From Entrophospora sp. SA101 (Eukaryota > Glomeromycota > Glomeromycetes > Entrophosporales > Entrophosporaceae), in contig CAUDNR010002802.1 in NCBI GenBank assembly GCA_958430865.1, positions 17,648 through 81,647 on the forward strand: a stretch of DNA of 64,000 bases, in the 5' to 3' direction. A program made the translations under genes and the position numbers. The notes below the pieces were generated by a model, which was given only the letters and a program-made list of their open reading frames with translations, had not been told where the DNA came from and ran no database searches. Of this stretch, positions 10,425 to 23,366 are shown one piece after another (position 1 is the stretch's first letter; each line of letters begins with the position of its first letter).

Positions 10425-13400
10425 TTAATTATAGTTGTTATTATTTCTTCTTCTGTATTTTTCGCCGCCGCCTCTTTTACCAATATTCCCTACGCTTGGA
10501 GCTGGACCTGGAAGTGGTTGTAATAATTCATTAATATGTTCCACAGTACGATTTAATTTTACTGGTCCCCTACTAGGTCCCATCATATTAGGAGGTGGCA
10601 TACCTTCTTGATCTATATTATTGATTAGTTAATTAATATGATAATAAAAATTCATAAATCAATTAGATGAATAAATGTAAAAAAAATAATTCCGTACATA
10701 CTAATTTTAGGCTTTTTTAACATGATATCTGGGTCATCGTCACGTTCAAAAACTCTTTTACGATCTCGATCATCTCTCATACTCATTGCCATCATTTCTC
10801 TTTCGTCTCTAGGGATACGCTCTTGCATGTCATAATCGGACTTTAGAAGAAATAAAAATACAACAATTAAATTAATTACATTTAAACTCAAAAATAAAAA
10901 AATTAGAAGACATACATATATCTTTCTACCACGTCTTGGATTGGGTTCATCAAGATGACGTCTTCGACCTTGATCAGCACGATGACGTTCTCTATCCTGT
11001 ATCCTCTCCCTTTCCCTATCTTCCTCCCGAATACGTTCCCTCTCTCTTTCTGGATCTCTACTACGCTCTCTCTCCTTATTTTTATCTTTTTTATCTTCGC
11101 GTCTATTATCCTCACGTTTATTATCCCTTTCTTTATCCTTCATTCTATCATGATCTCTTATATCACGATCTTTAATACGTTGTTGATGATGCTCCATCCT
11201 TTTGCTACGATCATCAATCATCGTACGATCTTTACCAGATTTCTGTAATTCTCTATCTTTTTTTTCGGCTTCACTTCGTGACATCTCTGGTTGTTTCATC
11301 CTATCTTTAATTTCCCTTGTCCTTTCTTTCTCACGTTCATGGTAATCATTGTTATTCTTTTTTAAGTCCTTTTCCCGATCATGATGATCAATCTTTTTAA
11401 CTATATCTTTATCTTTTTCTCGGTCACTATATGTTTCACCTTTTTTCTCTCTGGCACGATCTCTATCACGATCTTTATCACTACCACCACCAACACTACC
11501 ACCACCACTACTACGTTCCCTCTCACCAGCACGATCTCTTTCACGTTCCTTTTCACGTTCCTTTTGCTTTGGTTTATCAGGTAAAGGATGAATTTGTCGA
11601 CGAGGACTATCAGTTCTACTGTTAGGTGCACGAGGTGATGAATGTGAAGTGTGTTGCATAATTAGAGGACTTGATCTTGATGTCCCAGCATTTGGAGAAT
11701 TCAATGAGCTATGTGGATGATCTCCATGAATTGATTTTGGAGTTGAAACATTTGCATTACTACTACTACTATTGGCATTATGATTAGGAGATGTTGCGGT
11801 TGCAGATGTAGATGTAGAACTGTTGGCGTTGGCATTTACGTTGTTAATGTTGCCATTTGTAATGTTATTAGCAGTTTGTTTTGGCGTTTGAAACTGTTTC
11901 ATTGGCAACCATGATTTTTTTGCCACAGACAACTTTCCTAAATAACTATTATATAATAAATCAATAAAATCGTGGCAGTAGAAACAATAAAAAAATAAAT
12001 TCATAATATTTATTTCTTTAATACCTTTTTGCCAGTATTTTGATGTCTGGTCTTTGATTATAATTATCAGGACTTTCTTCATGTTGAACTATATTTTCAA
12101 TAAAACTAGTAATTTTTTTGCCAATAGTTTCAACAGCTGGAAAATGCGCAACAATATGATTCAGAACAATCATTGCATTCCGCAGTGATATATATTCTTC
12201 AGAAGTTAGACATTGTTCAAAAGCCTAATTAATTTTATTTAAATTAATAAATGAATGAATGTTTTTATGTATTAGTCAGTTTACAATATGCAAGAAATTA
12301 ATGATTGACTGATGAATTAAAATAACAACCTTCAAAAGTTTTGAATGCCATTTATAAAAAACACGTCTAAAATCTTCGTATTGAAGTAAATCGGTTTCTG
12401 CAATATTAGTTGGTTGTCGAACCTGTGAACTCCATTTCATTTGGAAACCAGGAATACCTTTTCCTTTACCATAAGCCTCATATGATTTTTGATCTCTATG
12501 TAAAGAACTCAAATATTTCAAAACTGTGTGTAGGAATCGACCATAATTACGAGCTTCTGTCTCAGTACAAGTGAAAGTTATTGGTTGTACTTGATCTGCA
12601 AATATCTATTTCAATGGGAAATAAATAAAGTTTTGATAACTTAACTCAAGAAACAAAGTTTTTTTTAAAAAAAAAAAAAAATAACGACAGTAAAAATATA
12701 AACATACTCTATCATAAAGCGTAAGTGTTGAAAAATTGGCAGTTCCAATCTCATGCATTATCTCTATAAACTTGGCACAAAAAACTGCATTGTCAGCTGA
12801 TAACAGTAAACGTGGGAATAGACAATATTGCCAGAATTGTGTAATGATATCTTGCCGATTAGAAACTATAACAAACAAATAAGTTAATTAATCATCATAT
12901 TATAAGTTATCAAGTTTAATGTATTCTTACATTGACCGGAAAACCAATGATCTTTTTCTCTCTTTAAACGTTGCCTTATATTTTCAACATGATCTAAATG
13001 TGCTTTACGTTCAGAATCTAATGATTTAGCCATTGATAAAAGTTTATCTTTATCTCTGGGTCTTTTATCACTAGATAATGCAATTGTTTCATTTTTTGAT
13101 TTTATATATTCATCATTGGGACATTCTATGTCATATAAAGAAAGTTGCCAGAAAGTTGTGTAAAAAGTTGGACTATAAAAACGATAATAATAAAAATCAT
13201 TATGATGATGACGACGAATAATCATTTTCAAAAAAAATGAAAAGTAAATTAAAAAAAACATAGTATAATACCAATTAATAATAAACAATGATTGACTAAT
13301 TAAATACCTTATGCCAGTCCACACATGTGGTGGATGTATTTCTTTTACTTCTTTAATAAAATCTCTTAATGAAGGCTCCCATACATTTGGTTCTCCATCA

Positions 13401-16400
13401 ACTTCCATTTGATCCAATGAACTTTGTTGCTATTTTTTTTTTTTATAGAAACAACATTGTTGATTAAAATAAAATATTTAAATGAAACTTTACCAAAAAA
13501 TTGTTTTTTACCTTGATCATATATTTTAATTTTGGTCGTAGTAGGCTGAAGGCAAACTCAGGTTGTAAATCATATTCGGTACATAATTCAACTATCAATG
13601 GTATCATATTACTGTACTCTTCGCTTCTAATATTCAGTGCAAGAAAATCAATATACTGAATGTATATGCTTCGATACTATTATTGATAGTAAAGAAAAAG
13701 AAAAAGAAAAACAATAATAAATTAATATAATTATCGCTTCCTAAGCAAATATATAGAGGTAAGGGGCGAAGAACTCACATTATCAATCTGATGACCAGCT
13801 ATTTTAAGATCAGCTGAAGTCTCTGTAAAATCGGTGAGTACTGAACTGTATGGCACCACTTGAGTTAGTTGAGCGATCAGTACAGCTATCGACACTGTCA
13901 AGCCAGCCTCAATCAGTGTCTTGGCAAGTCTTGCAGAACTACGACGAGTATTTTTTTCAATGGTACGATTATACAACTTTATGTTTCTGAGATGCTCACC
14001 ACCACCCATCAATGTGACTTCCATATCCGATGGTATCCCAGTGGGTTCAATTCCAGACATTGTAGATATTAGCTGCGAGAGAACTATTAAATCTTTTGGT
14101 TCGTTGCATTTAAGTTGATTTACTACATATTGTAGTATACTTTTTAGATCCATTGTGTTGTATTTACGACAAATGTTACCACAAAATTGAGCCAAATGTT
14201 GTAGCCAATCGCTAACATTTAATTTATCATCTTTGATTTTGTCTTTTTTATCAGCCAAAATCGAAAGAATTAAATAAGTCAAGACATCATAACTCAATGG
14301 AGTCAAATATTTACAGGCCTCCACCATTGGGTTAATTAGATTTGGATAGGCTTGAACTTGATATAATACTATGTCAAATACAACTATTGGATTAGAATGA
14401 GACACCTTAGCAATTTCACGACCTTTTTGACGATAATTTTCTTCAGTTATCCTTTTCATGATACCCTTTGTCTTACGTTTCACTTCATTGACTCTAGTGG
14501 TTAGAGCAGGATGAGGTTTCTTATCTTTGATCGTTTTCATATCTTTCCATTCACCATAAAGACCATATCTTATTTCGTATGGATAATAATTCAACAGTTG
14601 CCAAAAATCGTTAACTACACCAGGATTTGTGACTAGTAATGAAACACTGGGTAGAAAAACTGATCGTATGATATCATGCCATGCATTTTCAACAATCTTT
14701 CTATTAGGCCCTTTCTCTGACTGCATATTAATTTTTCAAAAACACAACAAAATTAAAAATAAATGAATAAATTATATATATATTGACTGAACTATAAACT
14801 TGTTGATAGAAAAAAATTACCTCTTTTAGATGTGCATGAGCTATTCTTAAGAGTTTACAAAATAAAATAATATTACTTCCTAGCCAAGGTGAAGCAAGGT
14901 TTAAGAGTTCGCGACCACTTTCGGTAATAATATCATCTTTTGATTGGAATTTTGGAATACCTTCATGCCAAAGACCATACCATGAGCCAGATAAGGAGGG
15001 AGGAGGTTTCTGTTTTGGTATAGGAGGGGCAATCAAGTTGTGTATGTCAACAATAGAAACATGTATAATGTCACACAATGGCTTTGCAAGTGATTGAGGT
15101 ATTGTGTCCAATCGGTAAAGTATGAATTTAGCGTGGTAGAAATCACCAATGCTAAGAAGAGCATTTGCTAATCCTATTTCATGCACTCTTGTATCCTTCG
15201 TTATTATGTGAGGATAAAGATCAATGATTTGCACGAAACCTTTTTGAATTAGCAAAGCTGAAACTTCATATAAAGAAGGAAAAGCATTATCCCCAGCAGT
15301 TGTGGCTGTAGAGTCGGTGATAGTGGGTATATTTGCAGTTGCGGTTGCAGTGGTAGTAGTAGTAGCAGCAACAACAACAGCAACAGTTGCAGTAGGAGTT
15401 GTTGTTGTTGCTGTTGTTGTTGTTATTGTTGCTGTAGGCAAAGCATCATCCTTTGTGTTATTATTATTATTATTATTAGTAAAAGATGCAAGTTGTGGTG
15501 AAATGAAAAAAAGAATGTGTAGATTGTATTGTTATTATCATTATCAATATTGATATATCATTATCATTATTATTATTGATGATGATGACGATAGTATCAG
15601 AAGAATAATCGAATCAATCAATCAATCAATCAATCAATCGATCAATCAATCAATCAATCAACCAACCAACCAACCGACTAACTGACTGAAGCTTACTTGA
15701 TAATATTTGAATTTTGATCCAAGTAAATGAGCACAAGAAGAATTTCCGGGATCATTTTCCCAATGATCTTCTTTAATTTCATGAATGGTAGATGATGCTG
15801 TTGCAATAACGGTTGAAGAAGAAGGTTGCCAAGGTGATAATTCCAAGAGACGAAGTAAAAAAGCATGGTGAGATCTCACATGCACAACAAAGACATCAAG
15901 TATTAAGTCTAATACTCTGTTAGGATCAAGATGAAAATATCCTATTAATGTCTTTATTAATTCAAGTAAACTGTTTGCACGTTGATTCCGATCGTTCTCA
16001 TTTTCATCAGTAAAGGTGGGATCGCAATTTGATGCCAGTTCACAAACAATTTTTGAGTACCCTTCGGATTCTTCACGCATTAAGTTGTACTTTTGTTGTT
16101 TGTATCTGTGATCAATTCAAATATTATTATTGTATTCTTCTTATATATATATATAGATATGTATCTAATTTAATTGATTCTTCTTACAGTATTGCAGTGT
16201 TGATCCGAACTGCTCTTTTGTTAAAATTAAATTCATCCACAAGACCAGCATTGTGTAATAGTGAAACATCAAGTCGAGTTTTTATTAACTTTGCATCAAC
16301 TATGTGATTATCCTAAATAATGTTATTTGTATATTGCTTAATATTAATTACTCGGAAAAAAATAAAAATACTAAAATAAAAATTGCTTACAAAAATATAT

Positions 16401-16618
16401 CTAGCAATAGTTGCAAGTTTATTTCTCAAGTCGCTAGTGTTATGTTGACCATCCAAGATTGTTGAATCAAGGTACCATATGACATCCAGCATCGTTTCTT
16501 TCATCGTATTGGTATCAATTTCATTGGTAGTTAAACTTTCGAAGACAGCATTGAGACTACTGACAGGTTGTTGTCCTCGCATTACTTGATTAAAGGCTAC
16601 GAAAAGAATGGTGTCCAT
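10425..16618 (-). CDS. THO2: THO complex subunit 2 (THO2/THOC2), copy 1, about 14 exons
   Basis: Largest scaffold subunit of the nuclear THO/TREX complex, which couples transcription to mRNA packaging and export. ATG at 16618 and stop at 10425-10427; the spliced product is roughly 1,600 residues, normal for the family. Exon 1 is 16391-16618, exon 2 16188-16312, exon 3 15697-16105, exon 5 13779-14720 and exon 6 13512-13676, all joining in frame. Diagnostic conserved patches are YKQQKYNLMREESEGYSK and GYFHLDPNRVLDLILD (exon 3), WHDIIRSVFLPSVSLL, GLYGEWK (exon 5), FWQLSLYDIECP (exon 8) and EEYISLRNAMIVLNHIV (exon 11). The C-terminal third is disordered: Ser/Asn/Thr-rich, then long Arg-Glu/Arg-Asp/Lys-Asp repeats (about 10930-11900), ending in a basic RRR tail. 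The start of exon 4 (near 15450) is uncertain because it lies in low-complexity Ala/Thr-coding repeats. Identical copy at 44561-50754. Confidence 0.95.
15608..15676. repeat. AATC microsatellite grading into CCAA, in a THO2 intron
   Basis: About a dozen tandem AATC units followed by four CCAA units, within the intron that ends THO2 exon 3. Trinucleotide repeats follow at 15300-15480, where exon 4 codes for Ala/Thr/Val runs. The array in the second large copy (49744-49812) appears to have the same length, which is notable because such repeats mutate quickly. Confidence 0.9.
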
Positions 16619-17839
16619 GGTAGTTAATTAAAAGGTTTATTATTATAAATATTATAAAGGACTTTACCAAAAGGAATTTGTGTTTAAATAATTTTTTTGA
16701 AAAAAAAAATGTATTACATAAATAAAGATCACATGATTTAAAATCAAATATCATACATAGTAATAATCGGACTATATAATAAATAAGGGAATTCCTATTA
16801 GTAATTTCGGCTACGCAGTAGGTATAAAGTCAAGATTTCAGGGACCAAATTGTTTAATATTAGTAGTAGTAGTATTAGTATTAATATTAATGTTAATTTT
16901 AATTTTTGGGTGAAGGTACTTTTTCTCGAAAATGCTACATGGCCACAAAAATCTACAACTAAAATATAAATAAAATGTTGTTGAAAATGTCAGCAATTAA
17001 GAATCTATTTTTTACAGCCAATTATGACAACTTGGATTCTCGAATTTCTTTATTAGCTCGGCTTACAACAATGTAGATATAGCATAATGATATTTTGTAA
17101 ACGATCCTGAAAATATAGACTTTTATGAAATTGATGACTTTTCTTTTTACATTTTTCTTTTTGTATCTTTATTAATTCTTTAAAGATTTGGTTCTATATA
17201 GAACCAATTTTGATACACAAAATCAATTTACAAATATATCAAGAATTCAACAATTGAGATCAGAATTTTCAGCAACTACAGTCAATAAAAATTATACCAA
17301 ATTATAATCCTTATTTCAAAGTATATAGTGATGCAAACAACTCATTTTGGGGTTCTTGAGCCCGAACTATCTTTTTGTTAGCATGGAACCCAGATTTGGT
17401 TTTTTTGAGTAGTTATTAATTTATTATTATTATTGTTCATACTATTACATTTAAATAGGATTTCAAATGAAGATATTTTAATGCTATTTATTTTTTCCTA
17501 TTGTTTTTCATACTATTACTTTAAATATGATTTCAAACAAAGATATTTGAAGTGTAAATTTAATACTATTTATTTTTCCTATTATAATTATGGTTTATCA
17601 ATAAAAATAGAATCATACCAAGAACATCAAATAATAATTTTTTAACTTTGTTGCACAAATTTTCTGTACAAATCCGCACTCAATTTTCTACACTGCTTGT
17701 AAAGCAGTTAAAAATACACATACAGTAGAATCTGTCTAAAAGCATAGAATTTCCTCGGCTATAAGCATAAAAAAATTCTGAACTAAATATATGGACATAG
17801 ACATACATAAGCATAATCACGTGTATCAACAAAATTTTG
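16619..17839. other. Spacer upstream of THO2, copy 1
   Basis: 1.2 kb with no supported gene. The THO2 promoter should be in the first few hundred bases, but no element stands out. Near 17719 the sequence CAGTAGAATCTGTCTAAAAG, preceded by TA, looks like one end of a pogo/Tigger-like element; no partner end was found. Confidence 0.5.
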
Positions 17840-18251
17840 GGTCTGATTCATTTCGTCGACACCCATTTCGTCGAAAGTTTGTTTCGTCGAAAGTTTGTTT
17901 CGTCGAAAGTTTGTTTCGTCGAAAGTTTGTTTCATCGAAAGTTCATTTCGTCGAATATTCATTTCGTCGAAAATTATTTCGTCACAAAAAAAAACTTCAT
18001 TAAACAAATTTCTCCTCACACTTCCCACACACTCCGCTTTCCTCACCAAATTCCTTAACTAACTTCCCACACTTCTCACATCTAACTCGTTCGGTCTCTA
18101 GCTCGAGGATGAAATAATTTTCGATGAAATGAACTTTCGATGAAATGAACTTTCGATGAAATGAACTTTCGACAAAACGAACATTCGACGAAACGAACAT
18201 TCGACGAAATGAACATTCGACGAAATGGGTGTCGACGAAGTAAACGCGACC
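17840..18251. mobile_element. Foldback element with 17-bp-repeat arms, copy 1
   Basis: 412 bp. The left arm is a run of 17-bp units (TTTCGTCGAAAGTTTG type) and the right arm is the inverse (GAAATGAACTTTCGACG type), so the whole can fold into a long hairpin. Its ends are inverted: GGTC....TTCGTCGACACCCA on the left and TGGGTGTCGACGAA....GACC on the right. A unique core of about 110 bp (18000-18110) separates the arms. On the minus strand the core reads as a peptide with two CxxC knuckles, RCEKC and GVCGKC, 13 residues between the knuckles. No target duplication is visible. Identity with the second large copy ends at 18047 inside the core. Confidence 0.8.
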
Positions 18252-18401
18252 AGTATAAGGTATAAAAAAAATTGCAATTTGAAAAATTGATAAGATTCGT
18301 GTAAGTTTTTTAACGAAAGAATATGTTGAATTTAATTTAGTGTTTAAAAAAGGAAATTTCAAGTGTTATGAAAATGATTGCGTTGTGTATATAGAGTAGT
18401 T

Positions 18402-18465
18402 TAAAGTTAACGTTAACGTTAACATCAATGACAACGTCATCATTTCCGTTAATGTTAACGTTGAG
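18402..18465. repeat. GTTAAC-rich imperfect palindrome
   Basis: Three overlapping GTTAACGTTAACGTTAAC units on the left face the inverse form GTTAATGTTAACGTT on the right, about 25 bp apart, with a short ATGACAACGTCAT palindrome between them. It could be the end of a small element or just a palindrome; no flanking duplication was found. Confidence 0.45.
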
Positions 18466-20675
18466 TTAAGCGTTGCCAAAATTTTTTTTAAACAGATGGA
18501 AGTTCTATTTATAATTAAAGAAAAAAAAGATGTCGGACCAATAAAAAAAAAGCTTAAGCTGACTATGAATTACATACATCCCTTCCGTCCCTTTGATTTA
18601 TATAATAATAGATAAACTTATGTTTAAATAATTAAAGCCACCGTTAAATGTTTCAACATTTTAATTAATTTATAAAAATAACAAAAATAACTAATTAAAA
18701 AAAAAAAGCATATCATCCATTTTTTTATCTATGTGCTTCATTAAGACCATCTCTTCCACTGACAGTGTAATTAGTGGAAGCCAAAAAATTGAATCAAATT
18801 GCTGGCCATTTAGGCCATATATAAAACAAGCCCAACCACATTGTTGAATGTCTAAACCAAAGACCTAAAACTCCAGAAAATCGTAAAACAAAATGGACTG
18901 TGGAAATAGAAACTTATCCTATTACTTTACAAAAAGGAAAAGCAGAAGGAAATATTTTGTAAATTGCATTGTTTAAAGATTCATCATTATTCTAATGCTT
19001 CAACAATAAAGAATTTTAGCATTCTTATTTTACTCTATCTATAGTTTACTATTTTATATCACTTTTAAAAATCCAAATTAAAATTTACAAACATTTGCAC
19101 CTAAAAGTAGTTCTACGTGTCAATATTGACAAACATGTATATGTTTTCAATTCAGCTACTAAAAACAGTTCAAGCACATTATTAATATTATCACGTATTA
19201 CTACTATTACGTGTAGTTAATTTCAAAGTTAAAATTCGAAAAATCATTTAATACAACTCGTATGTATGTAAAAGACAATTTGATTTTTTTCATTTTATAA
19301 AATGTAATAATAAAAGAATAAATAGTTTTAATAAAAAAGAAATGGAATTTTTACAAATAAAATTTCTAATTCAAATTATAATAACCATTAATCATTAGAA
19401 AGGATTGCGAATCAATCACACTGGCTTTATTAATTAAGTAAAAGACTATTTTTATGTAAAAATGTTATTTTTATTATCAATTGTGTTAAAAGATTTAAAC
19501 TTTTTGAAGTATATTACAAATAACATGAATTTTTTACATGATTTTGACAATAAAATATATAACAAATAGGATTAAGAATGGTTAAATGCCAAAAACGCAT
19601 CATCGACGATATCCTTTGATATAAAATGAATCGATTTGACAACAACCAGAACCCAAATTGGGCCTCAATCTACAATTCATAAAGATGGCTAAATGTAAAA
19701 ATGTTATATTTGGTTGGATGAAGCAACGTAATCATGATAATTAATTGATCAACCTTTTACATTTTTTTGTAACTGCAGGTTGTGACCCGAGTTGTAATTT
19801 ACAGCGATTATTGATAACCCGATCCTTTTTAAATAGCTTTCACTTTGGAGCGAGCATAACAAGCAAATATATCAAGAAAGTTGGAAACATGGCTCAGCAA
19901 AATTTTGGAGGTAATACCTAGTTTTTCTTGTATGATTTAAGGTCCAAGAAATTTCATAAAAAAATGGTGACAAAGTAGATCCCAAGCTAACCGAATCAAA
20001 TAAAAGCGATCCTTCTGATAGTACTGAAGAGGTGATGCTGATTCAAGTGTATTAAAAGGTCAAGGTCGATTGCTTTGTGTTTGAAGCTAATCCATCATTT
20101 AAAGTTTTAAAAAAAAATTTTTTAATGGATAAAACAAGCAAACAACTGAAAAACCAAAGTCAAGTGATCTGTGGATAATAATAATAATAATGGAGTAATC
20201 AAATAAAGTTTTCAAGTAAATCTTGAATAAAAAATTTTGAAGATTCATTATATAATTTGGATTAAAATCAAACCTCAACATGGGTTTATATTAGACCCTG
20301 ACGATGAAACTTATATCTAAAATGTTATGTTAGGAATTTTATGCCTGAAATAGATTTTTGTTGTAATAGTGGTTAAAATAGGCATTTAGTGGACGGATAG
20401 GATTAACTTGAGCGGATAAATGATATTTTTAGGGCTGAAATAAATTTATAAGGTAATTTTTGCTATAATTGGATCAAATTTTCTAAACGGTTAAAATAGT
20501 TTAATATTATTCATTTAATGGTTATGAGCGATGAGATTCCCAAGGTTTTAAATGGTCTTTAAATTACATTGGTTAGTCAATTCAAAAAAAAACACGAGAT
20601 TGGGAAGGAGAAACTTATGATAAAGGAAAACATCTTAGGTAAAATTTAACTATCTATGATATAAAGTGTGATATA

Positions 20676-20849
20676 GTGTTGGTTGCCGAAACTATTTTGA
20701 AGAAGCGAAAGTCAAAACTAAAATTAAAATTTATATATCAAAACTAAATCAAAAGTCAAAGGTCAAATGTCAAAACTAGTTTCGACTTATGGCGAAACCT
20801 TTTGACTTTCGCACAGTTGCGAAACTCTCTAGTTTTGGAAACCAACATT
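20676..20849. mobile_element. MULE-type MITE, 174 bp, with 11-bp target-site duplication
   Basis: Perfect 11-bp direct repeats AGTGTGATATA (20665-20675 and 20850-20860) flank a 174-bp element. Its ends are inverted repeats: TGTTGGTTGCCGAAACTA on the left against TGTTGGTTTCCAAAACTA read inward from the right. An 11-bp target duplication fits the Mutator-like (MULE) superfamily. The interior repeats motifs such as AAAGTCAAA in both directions and encodes nothing. Confidence 0.8.
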
Positions 20850-22663
20850 AGTGTGATATATATATATATGTTACGTTTGTTGATAATTGTTTTATGAATA
20901 TAAACGGGATGAATGCAGTTTGGCGTATCTAAACGTAAGAACAGTTCCCAATTACCAAAAAAAAAATACGATATAATTATTAGGATAGTGTGAACTCGGT
21001 GTATGTGAAGCTGGTAAAGGTCAAATTGATTAAGGAACGTGAACTCAAAGGACCAATATGTCAAGAATATGCTTGTAGGAGATTACGTTGATTGGCAAGA
21101 CAATAAGTTTCATAAATTAGAATCGGCCAGTTTCATACATGCTGGTAAGTGAGTAACTATAACTATATTGTTGTATAAGTCTGTATATGACGCTATTAAG
21201 ATGGATGCACAATGTGAATATGTAGCCTTTAAAATGTATAGACATAATTGGGAAAACTGATCTGAACATTATTACTACTTTTATTATTATTCTCATCTCT
21301 CAAATCCAAAACTTGCAAATAATTAGAAGATGATTAGGATAATTTGTAGTACAAGATTTACGAGAACTGGAAATAAAATTGATCAGATAAATATTAATTA
21401 AATATGGGAAAAAACTCTTTATTCACGGTTAAGATTTAATATTTTACAATGATTTTATTTTCATCTAGAACATTTTTTTAATTGCTCAATTACTTAAATC
21501 AACATTCCTTTTTGTTTCCATTAAAAAAAATATATATATACACACACATACAATGAATGACATTTTAGTTATTTTTAAATGATAGTAAAGTAATCCAAGT
21601 TTCCTAAATGATACGTCGAAAGAAGAAAAATAGAAAATCGGAGTTTACTTTTTCCCGAAAAGACAAAAATGCTTTCGTTATTAAATAAAGTACCAATTTA
21701 TATTTTGAAAAACGGTTTGCAAATCTCATCAACAAAATGAAAATAAGCCAGAAGGGGAAAAACTAAATCTTATACTTTTAGGTTTATTACTCCGATTATC
21801 TGATATTTAATTAAAACATTATTATAATCATATTAAATTACCGTGACACGACAATAATTCTAAATGTAAAAAGTTAAAAGAAAGAAGCCTTGACAATTTA
21901 AGAAAAAAAGATTTATAAGGGTCTATTTGTCAATGTTGTTTATTTATCAAAATATAGAAATGCATCCCGCATATCATTAATTAACTTAACATTCATTCAT
22001 TCACAAAATGGATTGCCAATTAAAGGTCTATATATATATATAGTGCATCTAGGTCCTTGATTTTATGGATTTTGGGATTTGACAGATAAATTTCCACTTA
22101 TAATTACTCTATTACCTTGATAATGATTATTGTCATTTCAAAGGAATGTACGATTACATGATTTTAATCTAAAAAGAAAAACTTCAACTTTGGACGATTT
22201 CCGAAATGTACGACCTTTCCGAAATCGCCTGCATGGGGTAGATTTTTTTTTTATACAGAAACTATAAATGGCATTTAAATATGTACAATAAAAAAAAAAT
22301 TAGAAGTTCTCAGATAATTAAATTTAAAAAGAGAATTTTCTTATAGAAGTACTCAAGAAAAAAAAATGTTTAATGAAATGTTACATTAATTTTTTATATG
22401 TGCAACGTAACTTTACAATACACGGCAAACATCCTGGCAATAAAAAAGAAGCGATAAACTAGATTTGAATTGGATCTGAACTTGATCTCCAATTCAGAGA
22501 GGTAACAACTATACACGGGTGAAGTTTCGGGAGCAATGGGTTCTGTATGACATTTCGTGTAACAACAAACTTTCACTATGCTAGCATTCGTAATTATCAC
22601 GAATGTGACTTAAAATGTCGATCTTTTTTATATTGTGTAATGGTAATTTTAAAGTACTTTTCA

Positions 22664-22673
22664 NNNNNNNNNN
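22664..22673. other. Assembly gap (10 N)
   Basis: Ten undetermined bases. Open coding sequence begins directly after the gap and has no matching coding sequence before it, so the gap probably hides more than ten bases or joins two contigs. Confidence 0.99.
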
Positions 22674-22798
22674 TTATTATTACCATTGTTGTTTTTGTTG
22701 TATGTAAAAGAAAAGAAAAAAGAGATAATTTTAATGGCTACAGCTATAATAATAATAATAATGGCGTCACTAATAATCGAGTTGTGGATATAAGATAA
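22674..22798 (+). pseudogene. 3' end of a single-pass membrane protein gene cut by the gap
   Basis: From the gap to TAA at 22796-22798 one frame stays open. It reads as the end of a membrane span (IITIVVFVV), a stop-transfer cluster CKRKEKR, then a short Asn-rich cytoplasmic tail ending VVDIR. This matches the architecture of the kelch membrane protein 2 kb away (24730-26457), whose span is likewise followed by YRRK and an Asn-containing tail. I infer the 3' exon of a paralogous or similar receptor-like gene whose body is missing. No trace of its extracellular domain is seen left of the gap. It is partial because of the assembly or true truncation. Confidence 0.55.
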
Positions 22799-23366
22799 AA
22801 AATTATAGTTTTCCAATTTATTAATTAATTTTAATTACTTTACTATGTACTATTTATAATTTAATTAGATTTTGATAATATAAATAACCCTTTGGACTCA
22901 AAGTTTAGGCACGTAAGAGGGTCTTGGTTTATTGTTGATAAAATTATTTAAATCTTTGTGATGCTGTGAATCAAATATTCAGAACGGGATTATTGCAGCA
23001 ATAACAATAACAAGTGTAAATTTAGTGTTTAATTTTGAATTTTAGGATCTGAAATGTATTTAAAGAATTTACTCCGCTTAGTGTTAAACATATACTTGGC
23101 ATTTTTTTCATCTACAGATAGTATATATGTTTACATGAGGCAAGGTCAATCTTCAGTTTTGTGGATGGTGAGCACACATGAATGTATTTTAAGAAATCTA
23201 TCTAGTGGCTATATTCCACCGAATGATATTCACCGACCAACTATTAGATGAAAAATAATCAGTGGTACAGAATATTGTTAATTTTATCCAGATGAAGCAA
23301 GATATTCAAGGCTCCGAACGAATTCGAATCAAACTGGATTCTAAATTTCTTATAATGTCATAATAA

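Larger units (their letters stand above)
1..18047. repeat. Large direct duplication, copy 1
   Basis: Base 1 aligns with base 34137 and the match continues without a difference I could find to 18047/52183, a constant offset of 34,136. Every open frame on both strands, including meaningless ones in introns and spacer, has the same translation in both copies; only the open frame that crosses the right-hand end differs. The block carries the Rab5 gene, a transposon-rich spacer and the THO2 gene. Its left end is outside the window, so its full size is unknown. Its right end lies within the core of a foldback element (17840-18251). It could be a very recent segmental duplication or an assembly artefact; the sequence alone cannot decide. 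Confidence 0.97.

Noticed and set aside
10936..11625. Open frames on the plus strand opposite THO2 (10936-11175, 10955-11248, 11381-11584, 11431-11625)
   Set aside because: They are antisense translations of the Arg/Asp/Glu repeat region and vanish where the repeats end; no protein character of their own.
15302..15553. Val/Ala-rich frame on the plus strand
   Set aside because: Mirror of the trinucleotide repeats that encode Ala/Thr runs in THO2 exon 4.
17783..18362. Several overlapping frames on both strands across the foldback element as ordinary genes
   Set aside because: The 17-bp unit repeats keep all these frames open by chance; only the core CxxC pair was kept as a low-certainty observation.
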